Shown one piece after another: positions 8,957 through 17,859 of a stretch of DNA of 45,230 bases. The translations under genes and the position numbers were made by a program. Source of the stretch: Mesorhizobium sp. LSJC280B00 (GTDB taxonomy: Bacteria; Pseudomonadota; Alphaproteobacteria; Rhizobiales; Rhizobiaceae); NCBI RefSeq assembly GCF_000502835.1, contig NZ_AYVL01000021.1:127360-172589 (forward strand). Direction: 5' to 3'. The notes beneath the pieces are model-generated. The model worked only from the letters and a program-made list of their open reading frames with translations. It did no database searches and had not been told where the DNA came from. Numbering within the stretch: position 1 is the first letter of the stretch; every line of letters begins with the position of its first letter.

Positions 8957-10051
8957 TCAGCCCGGCACAGCCACCATCGCGATATTTCTGGAGAGCTCGT
9001 TTGTGGGGGCAACTGCGTCTGCCGTGCTGCTCGTGAGTGCTCGGTAGAGTGCCACATAATCGCTGCACATGCGCTCGACCGTGAACCGCTTCTCGAACGT
9101 CTGCCGCACTCGTGCGCGATCGAGGCTGTCTATGCGCCGGAGCGCGCCCACGGCTTCCTCCACCGTATCCACGATCCATCCGGACACACCGTCATCGATG
9201 ATCTCCGGGGCGGCGCCACGCCGGAACGCAACCACCGGCGTACCGCAGGCCATTGCTTCGATCGTTACGAGCCCGAAGGGTTCCGGCCAGTCGATCGGAA
9301 ACAAAAGCGCTATCGCATTGCCCAGAAAATCCGCCTTTTGCCGCTCATCGATCTCGCCAATGAACTCCACGTTCGAATGCCGCAGCACTTGCGGCTCGAC
9401 CCTTTCCTTCCAGAACGACTGGTCCACCTTGTCGATCTTGGCGGCGATCTTCAGGGGAAACCCGGCCCGCGCTGCTATTTCTATGGCCGCTTCCGGCCCC
9501 TTTTCCGGCGAGATGCGACCGAGAAACGCAAGATAGCCAGAGGTGTTCGGGTGGAATGGCAGAAGATCGCGGGGCAGGCCGTGATGCACGGTTCCAACCC
9601 AATTGACGGGCGGCATGGGCCGGCGCTGGTCGAAGGAGATCGAGACCAGGGGAACGTCGTCGAACATCGCATAAAGCTGCGCCAGATCGGGCAGGTCGAG
9701 CCTGCCGTGAAGCGTGGTAACCGTTCGTCTGGCAAAATCCCGAATTATGGGGAAGTGCAGGACATCGACGTGGAAATGTAAAACGTCGAATTCATCGGCT
9801 CGCCGGCGCACCCGTTCAAGCATCATAACATGGTGCGGACCACCGTCCTGGACCCTGGGGTTCAGGCGCAGCGCGACGTCGCAACACCGCACCAGCTCGG
9901 CTGAGGTACGAGAATCGGCGCTGGCGAACAGCGTCACCTCGTGGCCCTGTCGGACAAGTTCTTCGGTCAGATACGAAACAATTCGCTCGGTTCCACCGTA
10001 GGTTCGGGGCGGCACGGATTCGGTTAGCGGTGCGATCTGGGCTATTTTCAT
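8957..10051 (-). CDS. GT4-family glycosyltransferase
   Basis: A retaining GT-B glycosyltransferase of family 4, 364 residues, probably cytoplasmic or membrane-peripheral. The N-terminal domain opens with MKIAQIAPLTESVPP and the acceptor-side loop YGGTERIVSYL. The C-terminal nucleotide-sugar domain has FLGRISPEKGPEAAI and the E(x7)E motif EPFGLVTIE followed by AMACGTPVVAF. Neither donor nor acceptor can be told from sequence. It stands alone on the minus strand, upstream of the methyltransferase gene. Confidence 0.9.
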   Translation of the reverse strand: MKIAQIAPLTESVPPRTYGGTERIVSYLTEELVRQGHEVTLFASADSRTSAELVRCCDVALRLNPRVQDGGPHHVMMLERVRRRADEFDVLHFHVDVLHFPIIRDFARRTVTTLHGRLDLPDLAQLYAMFDDVPLVSISFDQRRPMPPVNWVGTVHHGLPRDLLPFHPNTSGYLAFLGRISPEKGPEAAIEIAARAGFPLKIAAKIDKVDQSFWKERVEPQVLRHSNVEFIGEIDERQKADFLGNAIALLFPIDWPEPFGLVTIEAMACGTPVVAFRRGAAPEIIDDGVSGWIVDTVEEAVGALRRIDSLDRARVRQTFEKRFTVERMCSDYVALYRALTSSTADAVAPTNELSRNIAMVAVPG

Positions 10052-10546
10052 TTAGAAAATCTTTTCGGCGGCGATCGCCGTCTTTCAAACAAGCTTCGGC
10101 GGCAACCAAGACAAGCGAGAGCTTCCCGTTGCGAAGTATTCTATGCAGAGCGTATTTATAGTTGTGCCGTCCGTGCTCCTCCCGTGCAATCAGGTTTCCC
10201 TTATTCAACTCCTCTGCATCCAAGAACTGCGATCCATGAGAAATGTTTCACCGGCTCGATAAAAAGACAGAATGAGCTACGCGCCGCCGCCCCGCCGCCC
10301 CCTGACAGGCAGGTTTGGATTTGTTCGATCACCATCAATTGATCCAGGCGTGCCGGTGCCCAATGGAACATAAAGCCCGGAATTCAGTTAGATAGCCGGA
10401 TTTGACTGGAGTTCGCCACATGCGCAACTCCGGCCGGGCAAGGGCACTGCCGTGACACGGAGTGAGCGGCTTCGGGCGTATCGCGCCGAACTCAGGCACC
10501 ACCTTGCCGAACTCGGGAGCCATAAACGCTCCTTATGGAGGATGCC
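10052..10546. other. Intergenic region between divergent genes, no gene seen
   Basis: This 495-base stretch separates the glycosyltransferase (minus) from the SPW gene (plus), so it should carry promoters for both. A perfect palindrome ATCAATTGAT lies at 10334-10343. It does not have the TTGA-N6-TCAA spacing of an FNR/FixK box. The only open frames here look like shadows. No tRNA or clear terminator is seen. Confidence 0.5.
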
Positions 10547-10903
10547 ATGAACCAGTGGACAAACGCCAGGCTCTGTGACGTAGCCAACCTGATCCTTGGG
10601 GCAATTCTGTTCTTCTCTCCCTGGATCTTCGCATTTGCGGCAGGCCCGCAGACGCAGAACGCCCTCGGCAGCGGAATCTTGATCGTCGTGCTTTCGGTTG
10701 CCGCCCTCGCAGCATTTGCCGTGTGGGAAGAGTGGGTGAACCTGGTCGTCGGACTGTGGGTTCTCGCATCGCCCTGGGTGCTTGGATTCCAGGCGACCAC
10801 GGCGATGACCGTGCATGTCGTGATCGGCATTCTGGTCGCCGTGCTGGCGGCGATCGAGCTCTGGATGATGTATCAGAACCCGCCGACCCAGTCCGCCGCC
10901 TAA
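10547..10903 (+). CDS. SPW-repeat membrane protein
   Basis: A 118-residue integral membrane protein with two copies of the SPW repeat. The repeats read NLILGAILFFSPWIFAF and NLVVGLWVLASPWVLGF, each a hydrophobic segment followed by S-P-W. Four membrane helices are likely. The ATG at 10547 is chosen because GGAGG lies 6 bases upstream; an upstream ATG at 10535 overlaps that site. The function of the family is unknown. It leads a same-strand series that continues through a DUF2231 protein and a dehydrogenase-like lipoprotein to the oxidase genes. Confidence 0.88.
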   Translation: MNQWTNARLCDVANLILGAILFFSPWIFAFAAGPQTQNALGSGILIVVLSVAALAAFAVWEEWVNLVVGLWVLASPWVLGFQATTAMTVHVVIGILVAVLAAIELWMMYQNPPTQSAA

Positions 10904-11034
10904 CAGGCGCAGCCAGCCAGCGCCCTTTTTTGGGCCTGACGGATCTATCGATCGTCTGCCGGTCTCTCGGCAACAGCCGCCGGAGGCCGGGCAGGCGGCG
11001 TTTGTTTGGACGAGAATAGGGAGGATGGCGCATT

Positions 11035-11484
11035 ATGGTCGGTGACAATCCGCGTTCGACGGCCAGGATTGCAGGACATCCTATTCATCCGATGCTCGTG
11101 CCATTTCCGATCGCCTGCTTCGTCGGCACCCTGCTGACGGATCTAGCCTATTGGCGAACAGCGGAGATGATGTGGGCTGACTTCTCCGCTTGGCTGGTTA
11201 CCATCGGCGTGATCATGGGCTGCCTAGCAGCGATCGCGGGGCTGATCGATTTCCTGGCCAATCCGCTGATAAGGGCACAGCCCCCCGCCTGGCCGCACGT
11301 GCTCGGCAATCTTCTGGCGCTGGCGTTATCCATCATCAACATGCTCGTGCACACCCGCGATGCATGGACCTCCATCGTTCCTACCGGCTTGATCCTCTCG
11401 GCGGTTGTCGTGCTCATCCTCATCTTCACTGGTTGGCTGGGCTGGTCCATGGTGTACCGGCATCACGTCGGAGTGGCGGATTGA
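11035..11484 (+). CDS. DUF2231 membrane protein
   Basis: A 149-residue membrane protein of the DUF2231 family. It begins with the family signature RIAGHPIHPMLVPFPIACF (His-Pro-rich start of the first helix), and four hydrophobic segments follow. In other bacteria such proteins often lie next to respiratory or copper genes, and a cofactor role has been suggested without proof. The stop codon TGA overlaps the ATG of the next gene by one base (TGATG), which indicates translational coupling. GGGAGG lies about 10 bases before the start. Confidence 0.87.
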   Translation: MVGDNPRSTARIAGHPIHPMLVPFPIACFVGTLLTDLAYWRTAEMMWADFSAWLVTIGVIMGCLAAIAGLIDFLANPLIRAQPPAWPHVLGNLLALALSIINMLVHTRDAWTSIVPTGLILSAVVVLILIFTGWLGWSMVYRHHVGVAD

Positions 11485-12830
11485 TGCGCATAGCAAGCTC
11501 CATCGGTCAGACCAGGCGCATCGCGGTGTCCGTCCTCGTTTGCACTGCGGCGATCACTCTTGCAGCGTGCAGCGGCAACGACCCGGATCCCAGCAGTCAG
11601 ATAGGGCCGAATCCAAACCTGCCGGAGCCGATCCAATATTTCTTCCCGCCCATGCATCTCGCTTCCGTGGTCGGATGGAAGAACGACGAAAAGCCGACCG
11701 TCGCGCAGGGGCTGCAGATCCAGGCTTATGCCCACGGCTTGCAGCATCCGCGGTCGCTTTACGTGCTGCCCAATGGCGACGTCCTGGTGGTCGAGTCCAA
11801 GGCGCCGGGTGGTGAACCGATCAAACGGCCCAAGGATTTGGTGATGGGCTGGATCGAATCCTGGGTCACCTCGGGCGGCGACAGCGGCCCAAGCAACCGC
11901 ATTACGCTGCTGCGCGACACCGATGGCGATGGCAAGCCGGAGCTGACCAGCGTATTCCTCGACCACCTGAGCTCCCCCTTTGGCGTGGCGCTGGTGGGAA
12001 GCGATCTCTACGTCGCCAATACCGACTCCATCGTCCGCTATCCCTACAACACCGGTGACACAAAGATCACCGCGCCCGGGACGCCGCTAACCGCCCTGCC
12101 CGGCGGCCCGATCGACCACCATTGGACGAAGAGCCTGGTGGCAAGCCCCGACGGCTCGCTGCTCTATGTCGGCATCGGCTCGAACAGCAACGTCGCCGAA
12201 AACGGCATCGAGGCGGAGAAGAACCGCGCCGCCATCTGGCAGGTAGACAGGGCCACCGGCCGGTCGCGCATTTTCGCCAGCGGTTTGCGCAATCCAAACG
12301 GCCTGAGCTGGGAGCCGCAGACCGGGGCGCTCTGGGCAGTGATCAATGAGCGCGACGAGCTCGGCCCCAATCTCGTGCCGGATTATCTGACCTCGGTAAA
12401 GGATGGCGGCTTCTACGGATGGCCATACAGCTATTACGGCCAGCATCTCGATCCCCGCGTCATGCCCCAACGTCCGGACCTGGTCGCAAAAGCGATCGTT
12501 CCGGATTATGCACTGAGTTCCCACGTCGCCCCTCTGGGACTGGCCTTCTATACGGCAACCAGCCTTCCCGAGGCATATCGCGGCGGCGCCTTCGTTGGCG
12601 AGCATGGCAGCTGGAACCGCACGCGCTTCAATGGCTACAAGGTAGTGTTCGTACCATTCAGCGGCGGCCGTCCGAGCGGCGTCGCTACCGACGTGGTGAC
12701 TGACTTCCTGGACAAGGACAACAAGGCGCGCGGCCGGCCTGTCGGCCTGGCTGTAGACAAAACCGGGGCCCTGCTCATCGCCGACGACGTCGGCAACACA
12801 GTTTGGCGGGTGACATCTGCCGGCCAATAA
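11484..12830 (+). CDS. Sorbosone dehydrogenase-like beta-propeller lipoprotein
   Basis: A 448-residue exported protein related to PQQ-dependent sugar and L-sorbosone dehydrogenases. The ATG at 11484 overlaps the previous stop, and the leader ends in lipobox LAAC with Cys29. Propeller features include GLQHPRSLYVLPNGDVLVVE, a calcium-like loop DTDGDGKPEL, FASGLRNPNGLSWEP, and GEHGSWNRTRFNGYKVV near the C-terminus. Its electrons could reach the cytochrome c oxidase encoded just downstream, but that link is inferred from position only. Substrate and PQQ binding are not shown. A longer frame reaching back to 11190 overlaps the DUF2231 gene and is rejected. Confidence 0.85.
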   Translation: MRIASSIGQTRRIAVSVLVCTAAITLAACSGNDPDPSSQIGPNPNLPEPIQYFFPPMHLASVVGWKNDEKPTVAQGLQIQAYAHGLQHPRSLYVLPNGDVLVVESKAPGGEPIKRPKDLVMGWIESWVTSGGDSGPSNRITLLRDTDGDGKPELTSVFLDHLSSPFGVALVGSDLYVANTDSIVRYPYNTGDTKITAPGTPLTALPGGPIDHHWTKSLVASPDGSLLYVGIGSNSNVAENGIEAEKNRAAIWQVDRATGRSRIFASGLRNPNGLSWEPQTGALWAVINERDELGPNLVPDYLTSVKDGGFYGWPYSYYGQHLDPRVMPQRPDLVAKAIVPDYALSSHVAPLGLAFYTATSLPEAYRGGAFVGEHGSWNRTRFNGYKVVFVPFSGGRPSGVATDVVTDFLDKDNKARGRPVGLAVDKTGALLIADDVGNTVWRVTSAGQ

Positions 12831-12842
12831 AGTGGCTCCACT

Positions 12843-13029
12843 CCCTTCGTCGAGCGTCGAGCAGGTGAACGGACACTGGTCGAAGCAATCGTGCTGACGT
12901 TCTTCGTCATGCTGCTGTTCCTGCAGAACCTGCGCGCGACGATCCCCGACGATCGCCGTTCCGGTGACTCTGCCGAGCACATTCGGCGTGCCCGCCCTTG
13001 CCGGTTACTCGACGCTGACGATGTTTGCC
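12843..13029 (+). pseudogene. Decayed fragment of an RND-type efflux permease
   Basis: The stretch between the dehydrogenase and coxB encodes, across several frames, the fourth-helix region of an AcrB/HAE1-type RND transporter. In order: PFVE (12843-12854), SVEQVN (12853-12870), then TLVEAIVLTFFVMLLFLQNL and RAT up to about 12944, then PTIAVPVTLPSTF and GVPALAGYSTLTMFA in a third frame (12946-13029). An intact pump would continue for hundreds of residues on both sides. Only about 60 residues remain, broken by frameshifts, so this is a relic of a lost or rearranged efflux gene. Confidence 0.78.
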
Positions 13030-13186
13030 ACGCGCTGCCACCGAACCGAAGGACCGCCAGCGCCGAAATGGTATTTTTGCCCTTCCCACAGCCGGCTCTA
13101 GAATTTTCATCGCAAATCAAGTTATGATGCACTTGGTATTTCCCGGGACGGCTTGCGCCGCTTGGAATACCGGGAGGAACCGGGAC

Positions 13187-14002
13187 ATGGCCGTTGCGCT
13201 TGTACTCGTTCTGATAGTCGTGGGCTCGGTGTTGTTCCACTTCCTGAGCCCATGGTGGTGGACGCCGATTGCCTCGAACTGGGACTATATCGACAACACC
13301 ATCATCATAACTTTCTGGATCACCGGTGTCGTCTTCGCCGCCGTGGTTCTTTTCATGGCCTATTGCGTCTTCCGCTTCCGTCATCGGGAAGGCAATCAGG
13401 CGGCATATGAACCTGAGAACAGGCGGCTCGAATCCTGGCTGACGGTCGTCACCGCGGTTGGCGTCACCGCTTTGCTCGTTCCAGGCCTGTTCGTCTGGAG
13501 CCGGTTCGTTAACGTTCCAAGCGACGCAACCGAGGTCGAAGTCGTCGGCCAGCAGTGGCAATGGAGTTTCCGCCTCCCCGGCAAGGACGGCAAGCTCGGC
13601 ACATCCGACACTCGCGACGTCAACGCTGAAAATCCACTCGGCGTCATCGCCACCGATGCCAACGGCCAGGACGATGTCGTAGTGGAAGCGGCCGACCTGC
13701 ACCTCCCGGTAGGCAAACCGGTCAAGATGCTGCTCCGCTCGGTCGATGTGCTGCACGATTTCTACGTGCCGGAATTCCGCGCCAAGATGGACATGATCCC
13801 GGGCTCGGTCACCTATTTCTGGTTCACTCCGACCAAGACGGGGACCTTCCAGGTCCTGTGTGCCGAACTCTGCGGCCAGGGACATCCGATGATGCATGGC
13901 GTGGTCATGGTCGATACTCAGGAAGACTATCTGGCGTGGCTTGGCCAGCAGCAGACTTTTGCGCAGCTGTCCGCCCCCCAGCAGATGGGCTCGGCAGAGT
14001 AG
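13187..14002 (+). CDS. coxB: Cytochrome c oxidase subunit II (CuA subunit)
   Basis: This subunit accepts electrons from cytochrome c through a dinuclear CuA centre and passes them to subunit I. The start is ATG 13187 (271 residues), with GGGAGGA about 9 bases upstream; an open frame extends to 13025 but lacks such a site. Hydrophobic segments lie near residues 2-22, 38-60 and 83-103. The periplasmic cupredoxin domain keeps the CuA ligands: His in VLHDFYVPEF, then CAELCGQGHPMM with both Cys, His and Met. The aromatic patch QQWQWSF is also present. There is no fused heme c motif. It opens a five-gene oxidase operon. Confidence 0.95.
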   Translation: MAVALVLVLIVVGSVLFHFLSPWWWTPIASNWDYIDNTIIITFWITGVVFAAVVLFMAYCVFRFRHREGNQAAYEPENRRLESWLTVVTAVGVTALLVPGLFVWSRFVNVPSDATEVEVVGQQWQWSFRLPGKDGKLGTSDTRDVNAENPLGVIATDANGQDDVVVEAADLHLPVGKPVKMLLRSVDVLHDFYVPEFRAKMDMIPGSVTYFWFTPTKTGTFQVLCAELCGQGHPMMHGVVMVDTQEDYLAWLGQQQTFAQLSAPQQMGSAE

Positions 14003-14093
14003 GAAACCGGAACGACGGCGCGCCGTCGGGATTGAAATTAGTGTGGCAAGCCCGAACTGTCGGGCTGGCCGAAAAGGGCACGGAGGTGTTCCT

Positions 14094-15863
14094 ATGGTCG
14101 ATATCACACCTGCAGATGCGGTACCGCCGGCCGAAGTCGCGGAAATGGAACTCTACCATCCGCACAGCTGGTGGACGAAATACGTTTTCTCGCAGGACGC
14201 CAAGGTCATCGCCATCCAGTATTCGGCGACGGCGACAGCGATCGGCATGGTCGCGCTGGTGCTATCCTGGCTGATGCGGCTGCAACTCGGCTTCCCCGGC
14301 ACATTCGACTTCATCACCCCGGAAGCCTACTACCAGTTCATCACCATGCACGGCATGATCATGGTGATCTACCTGCTCACGGCACTCTTCCTGGGCGGCT
14401 TCGGCAACTATCTGATCCCGTTGATGGTTGGTGCTCGCGACATGGTCTTTCCCTATGTCAACATGCTGAGCTACTGGATCTATCTGCTCGCCGTGCTGGT
14501 CCTGGTGTCGAGCTTCTTTGCGCCCGGCGGACCGACGGGTGCCGGCTGGACGCTCTATCCGCCGCAGGCGATCATGACCGGTACGCCAGGCGGCCAGGAC
14601 TGGGGCATCATCCTGATGCTTGTCTCGCTGATCCTGTTCATCGTCGGCTTTACCATGGGCGGCTTGAACTATGTCGTGACGGTGCTGCAGGGGCGCACGC
14701 GCGGCATGACGCTGATGCGCCTTCCGCTTACTGTCTGGGGTATTTTCACCGCCACCATCATGGCGCTGCTCGCCTTCCCGGCGCTGTTCGTCGCCTGCGT
14801 GATGATGCTGCTCGACCGGGCGCTCGGCACCAGCTTCTTCATGCCGGCGATCGTCGAGATGGGCGAACAGTTGCAGCACGGCGGCGGCAGCCCGATCCTG
14901 TTCCAGCATCTGTTCTGGTTCTTCGGCCATCCGGAGGTCTACATCGTGGCGCTTCCGGCCTTCGGCATCGTATCCGACCTGATCAGCACCCACGCGCGCA
15001 AGAACATCTTCGGCTACCGCATGATGGTCTGGGCCATCGTCGGCATCGGCGCGCTGAGCTTCGTGGTCTGGGCGCACCACATGTATGTCAGTGGCATGCA
15101 TCCCTATTTCGGCTTTTTCTTCGCCACAACGACATTGATCATCGCCGTCCCAACAGCCATCAAGGTCTACAATTGGGTGCTGACGCTGTGGCGCGGCGAC
15201 ATCCACCTCACCATACCGATGCTTTTTGCCTTGGCCTTCATCGTCACCTTCGTCAATGGCGGGTTGACTGGGCTATTTCTTGGCAATGTCGTCGTCGACG
15301 TTCCGCTGTCGGACACGATGTTCGTCGTCGCCCATTTCCATATGGTCATGGGGGTTGCCCCGATCATCGTAATCTTCGGCGCGATCTATCACTGGTATCC
15401 GAAGGTCACCGGCCGGATGCTGAACGAGACACTGGGCCGGTTCCATTTCTGGGTCACCTTCCTCGGCGCCTATCTGATCTTCTTTCCCATGCACTATCTC
15501 GGCTTGATGGGCGTGCCGCGGCGGTACAACGAATTGACCGACATGACGATCATGACGGAATCGGCCCATCACCTGAACTCGTTTATCAGCATCATGGCTT
15601 TTATAGTCGGTTTTGCTCAGATTGTGTTTCTGTTCAATCTCATCTGGAGCATCCGCCATGGCCGTGAGGCTGGCGGCAATCCGTGGCGGGCAACGACGCT
15701 CGAGTGGCAGACGCCCGAAACACCGCCCGCCCACGGCAATTTCGGCAAGGATCTGCCGATCGTCTATCGCTGGGCCTATGACTACAGCGTACCGGGAGCC
15801 AAGGAGGACTTCATACCGCAAAACGTTCCGGGCTCCTTCGCGCCCTCCAGGGAGCCGGCATGA
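14094..15863 (+). CDS. ctaD: Cytochrome c oxidase subunit I
   Basis: The catalytic heme-copper subunit, 589 residues, reduces O2 and pumps protons. The start is ATG 14094 with GGAGG 6-7 bases upstream. Ligands visible are the heme a His in ITMHGMIMV, the CuB/Tyr loop in FFGHPEVYI (the Glu and Tyr of an A1-type pump), the CuB pair in WAHHMYVSG, and heme a3 plus second heme a His in VAHFHMVMG. The D-channel Asp lies in GARDM. About twelve membrane helices are expected. The cluster order II-I-III-III resembles the alternative oxidase coxMNOP known from Bradyrhizobium. Heme type (A or O) cannot be read from sequence. Confidence 0.96.
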   Translation: MVDITPADAVPPAEVAEMELYHPHSWWTKYVFSQDAKVIAIQYSATATAIGMVALVLSWLMRLQLGFPGTFDFITPEAYYQFITMHGMIMVIYLLTALFLGGFGNYLIPLMVGARDMVFPYVNMLSYWIYLLAVLVLVSSFFAPGGPTGAGWTLYPPQAIMTGTPGGQDWGIILMLVSLILFIVGFTMGGLNYVVTVLQGRTRGMTLMRLPLTVWGIFTATIMALLAFPALFVACVMMLLDRALGTSFFMPAIVEMGEQLQHGGGSPILFQHLFWFFGHPEVYIVALPAFGIVSDLISTHARKNIFGYRMMVWAIVGIGALSFVVWAHHMYVSGMHPYFGFFFATTTLIIAVPTAIKVYNWVLTLWRGDIHLTIPMLFALAFIVTFVNGGLTGLFLGNVVVDVPLSDTMFVVAHFHMVMGVAPIIVIFGAIYHWYPKVTGRMLNETLGRFHFWVTFLGAYLIFFPMHYLGLMGVPRRYNELTDMTIMTESAHHLNSFISIMAFIVGFAQIVFLFNLIWSIRHGREAGGNPWRATTLEWQTPETPPAHGNFGKDLPIVYRWAYDYSVPGAKEDFIPQNVPGSFAPSREPA

Positions 15864-16564
15864 GCGTAATCCTGGTCTTCCTGCTCGTGATCGCCGGTAT
15901 TGCCGGGTGGTGGCTTTCCCATCAGCGGCTAATGACGAAACCGTGGCTCGAGCAAGGTATGATCGGGGATTTTGTCGCTCTGGACCGATCGGCGCTGCCG
16001 ACCGCAAAGATCGGTCTCGGCGTCTTCCTTGCCGTCGTCGGCTGCCTGTTCGCGCTGTTCACCAGTGCTTACTTCATGCGCATGGCGCTGTCGGATTGGC
16101 GGCCGCTGCCCATCCCGCCCCTGCTCTGGCTTAACACCGGCGTACTGGTCTTGAGCAGCATTGCGATACAGTGCGCTTCGCTCGCGGCGCGCAAGGGTCA
16201 AGTGGACATGGTCAGGCTTGGCCTCGCCACCGCTGGACTCACGGCGCTCGTCTTCCTGATTGGACAGCTTGTGGCATGGCGGGAACTGAGTGCGGACGGC
16301 TATTTTCTGGCATCCAATCCGGCCAACAGCTTCTTCTACCTGCTAACGGGAATGCATGGCCTGCATATACTGGGAGGACTGGTCGGGCTGGGCAGAACGA
16401 GCGTCGGCGCCTGGAACGGAGCGCAGCCGCAGCGGCTTCGCCTCAGTGTCGAGCTGTGCGCCATGTACTGGCATTTCCTGCTTTTCGTCTGGCTCGCCAT
16501 CTTTGCGCTTCTGGCCGGCTGGGCTTCGACTTTAATCGACATTTGCCGAGGGTTGCTGACCTAG
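15860..16564 (+). CDS. Cytochrome c oxidase subunit III family protein (first of two)
   Basis: A 234-residue membrane protein of the heme-copper oxidase subunit III family. Its ATG overlaps the subunit I stop (ATGA), so translation is coupled. Hydrophobic helices fill most of the chain. Family signatures are FYLLTGMHGLHILGGLVGL and the C-terminal YWHFLLFVWLAIFALL. The first helix is followed by a hydrophilic loop not usual in short subunits III. It is a paralogue of the next gene and may be the CoxO counterpart of the coxMNOP-type cluster. Confidence 0.88.
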   Translation: MSVILVFLLVIAGIAGWWLSHQRLMTKPWLEQGMIGDFVALDRSALPTAKIGLGVFLAVVGCLFALFTSAYFMRMALSDWRPLPIPPLLWLNTGVLVLSSIAIQCASLAARKGQVDMVRLGLATAGLTALVFLIGQLVAWRELSADGYFLASNPANSFFYLLTGMHGLHILGGLVGLGRTSVGAWNGAQPQRLRLSVELCAMYWHFLLFVWLAIFALLAGWASTLIDICRGLLT

Positions 16565-16577
16565 GAGGAACGGGCGG

Positions 16578-17300
16578 ATGGCAGAGACGACACTGGCCCA
16601 CATCGGCCGAACAGAGCCGCGGCCCGCAGGCTGGCAAGGCATCGCCGCCGACTGGTCCTCGGATCAGCGGGCGTTCAAAAACGTGTCCTGGGGCAAGGCC
16701 ATGATGTGGATCTTCCTGCTCAGCGACACGTTCATCTTCGGCTGCTTCCTGCTCTCCTACATGACCGCGCGTATCTCAACACGCGTGCCGTGGCCCAATC
16801 CGAGCGAGGTCTTCGCCCTGCGCATCGGCGGCTCCGACATTCCACTGATCCTTATCGCCATCATGACCTTCGTGCTGATCTCGAGCAGCGGAACGATGGC
16901 CATGGCGGTCAATTTCGGCTACCGCCGCGACCGCCGCAAGACGGCAGTGCTGATGCTCTTGACCGCAGCACTCGGCGCGACCTTCGTCGGCATGCAGGCC
17001 TTCGAATGGACCAAGCTGATCACCGAGGGCGTGCGGCCTTGGGGCAATCCTTGGGGCGCTGCCCAGTTCGGCGCATCCTTTTTCATGATTACCGGCTTTC
17101 ACGGCACGCACGTGACGATCGGGGTGATCTTCCTGATCATCGTGGCGCGAAAGGTCTGGCGCGGAGACTACGACGTCGGACGGCCCGGCTTCTTCACCAG
17201 CCGGAGGGGCCGCTACGAGAACGTCGAAATCATGGGGCTTTACTGGCATTTCGTCGACCTGGTCTGGGTGTTCATTTTCGCATTTTTCTATCTTTGGTGA
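16578..17300 (+). CDS. Heme-copper oxidase subunit III (second of two)
   Basis: A 240-residue subunit III paralogue. It starts at ATG 16578, with TAGGAGGAAC ending 7 bases upstream and only 13 bases after the previous stop. A soluble N-terminus (about 45 residues) precedes five hydrophobic segments. FFMITGFHGTHVTIGVIFLI and LYWHFVDLVWVFIFAFFYLW are the classical subunit III segments with conserved His residues, and they are more canonical than in the first copy. Two subunits III in one operon suggest a heterodimeric or alternate subunit, which is inference. Confidence 0.92.
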   Translation: MAETTLAHIGRTEPRPAGWQGIAADWSSDQRAFKNVSWGKAMMWIFLLSDTFIFGCFLLSYMTARISTRVPWPNPSEVFALRIGGSDIPLILIAIMTFVLISSSGTMAMAVNFGYRRDRRKTAVLMLLTAALGATFVGMQAFEWTKLITEGVRPWGNPWGAAQFGASFFMITGFHGTHVTIGVIFLIIVARKVWRGDYDVGRPGFFTSRRGRYENVEIMGLYWHFVDLVWVFIFAFFYLW

Positions 17301-17310
17301 GAGGCAGGAC

Positions 17311-17715
17311 ATGGCTGAAGCAACCGCAAACGGCCTGGGACAGCATGCGCTGGACAGCGCCCGTACCCATGATGCGACGACGACCGGGTTTACCCCGGCG
17401 GAGGTTCATCAAGAGCACCCGATCAAGCTCTATCTGGTGGTCTGGGCCTGGTTGTTCATCCTCAGCACCTGCTCCTATCTGGTCGACTATTTCGGTCTCC
17501 ACGGCTATCTCAGATGGTCGCTGATCCTGATCTTCATGATCCTCAAGGCAGGGCTGATCGTCGCCATCTTCATGCACATGGCCTGGGAACGGCTGGCGCT
17601 GACATATGCAATCATCCTGCCGCCGGTGCTGGTGCTGGTGTTCGTGACGATGATGGTCTTCGAAGCGGACTACACGCTTCTCACCCGAATGGCGTTTTTC
17701 GGGGCCGGGCCCTGA
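17311..17715 (+). CDS. Cytochrome c oxidase subunit IV family protein
   Basis: A 134-residue protein with a hydrophilic N-terminus of about 45 residues and three hydrophobic segments, the pattern of prokaryotic oxidase subunit IV (CyoD/CtaF-like). The segment KAGLIVAIFMHMAWERL, with its Lys and His-Met pair, matches the family core. A 10-base gap separates it from the second subunit III gene, with AGAGGCAGG before the ATG, so it ends the oxidase operon. In relatives the subunit helps assembly and stability and is not catalytic. Confidence 0.88.
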   Translation: MAEATANGLGQHALDSARTHDATTTGFTPAEVHQEHPIKLYLVVWAWLFILSTCSYLVDYFGLHGYLRWSLILIFMILKAGLIVAIFMHMAWERLALTYAIILPPVLVLVFVTMMVFEADYTLLTRMAFFGAGP

Positions 17716-17859
17716 CATGCAATCCGGATCCAGGCGGTCCGGTCCTGGAGCCTTCGCCTTGAAACAATCCACGGCTGGTCCATTTCTGTTGGTATCGGAA
17801 ACGACAGGCAATGCCGGCGTTTCCACATGCGTCGCGAACACCAGCAAGGGGCGCCCAAG

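Noticed and set aside
10334..10343. An FNR/FixK box
   Set aside because: The palindrome ATCAATTGAT lacks the TTGA-N6-TCAA spacing.
12635..14107. A 490-codon open frame on the minus strand
   Set aside because: It is a shadow of the sorbosone-dehydrogenase-like gene, the RND relic and coxB, with no motif of its own.
14171..15667. A 498-codon open frame on the plus strand
   Set aside because: It is a shifted frame inside ctaD, which contains all heme and copper ligands in its own frame.
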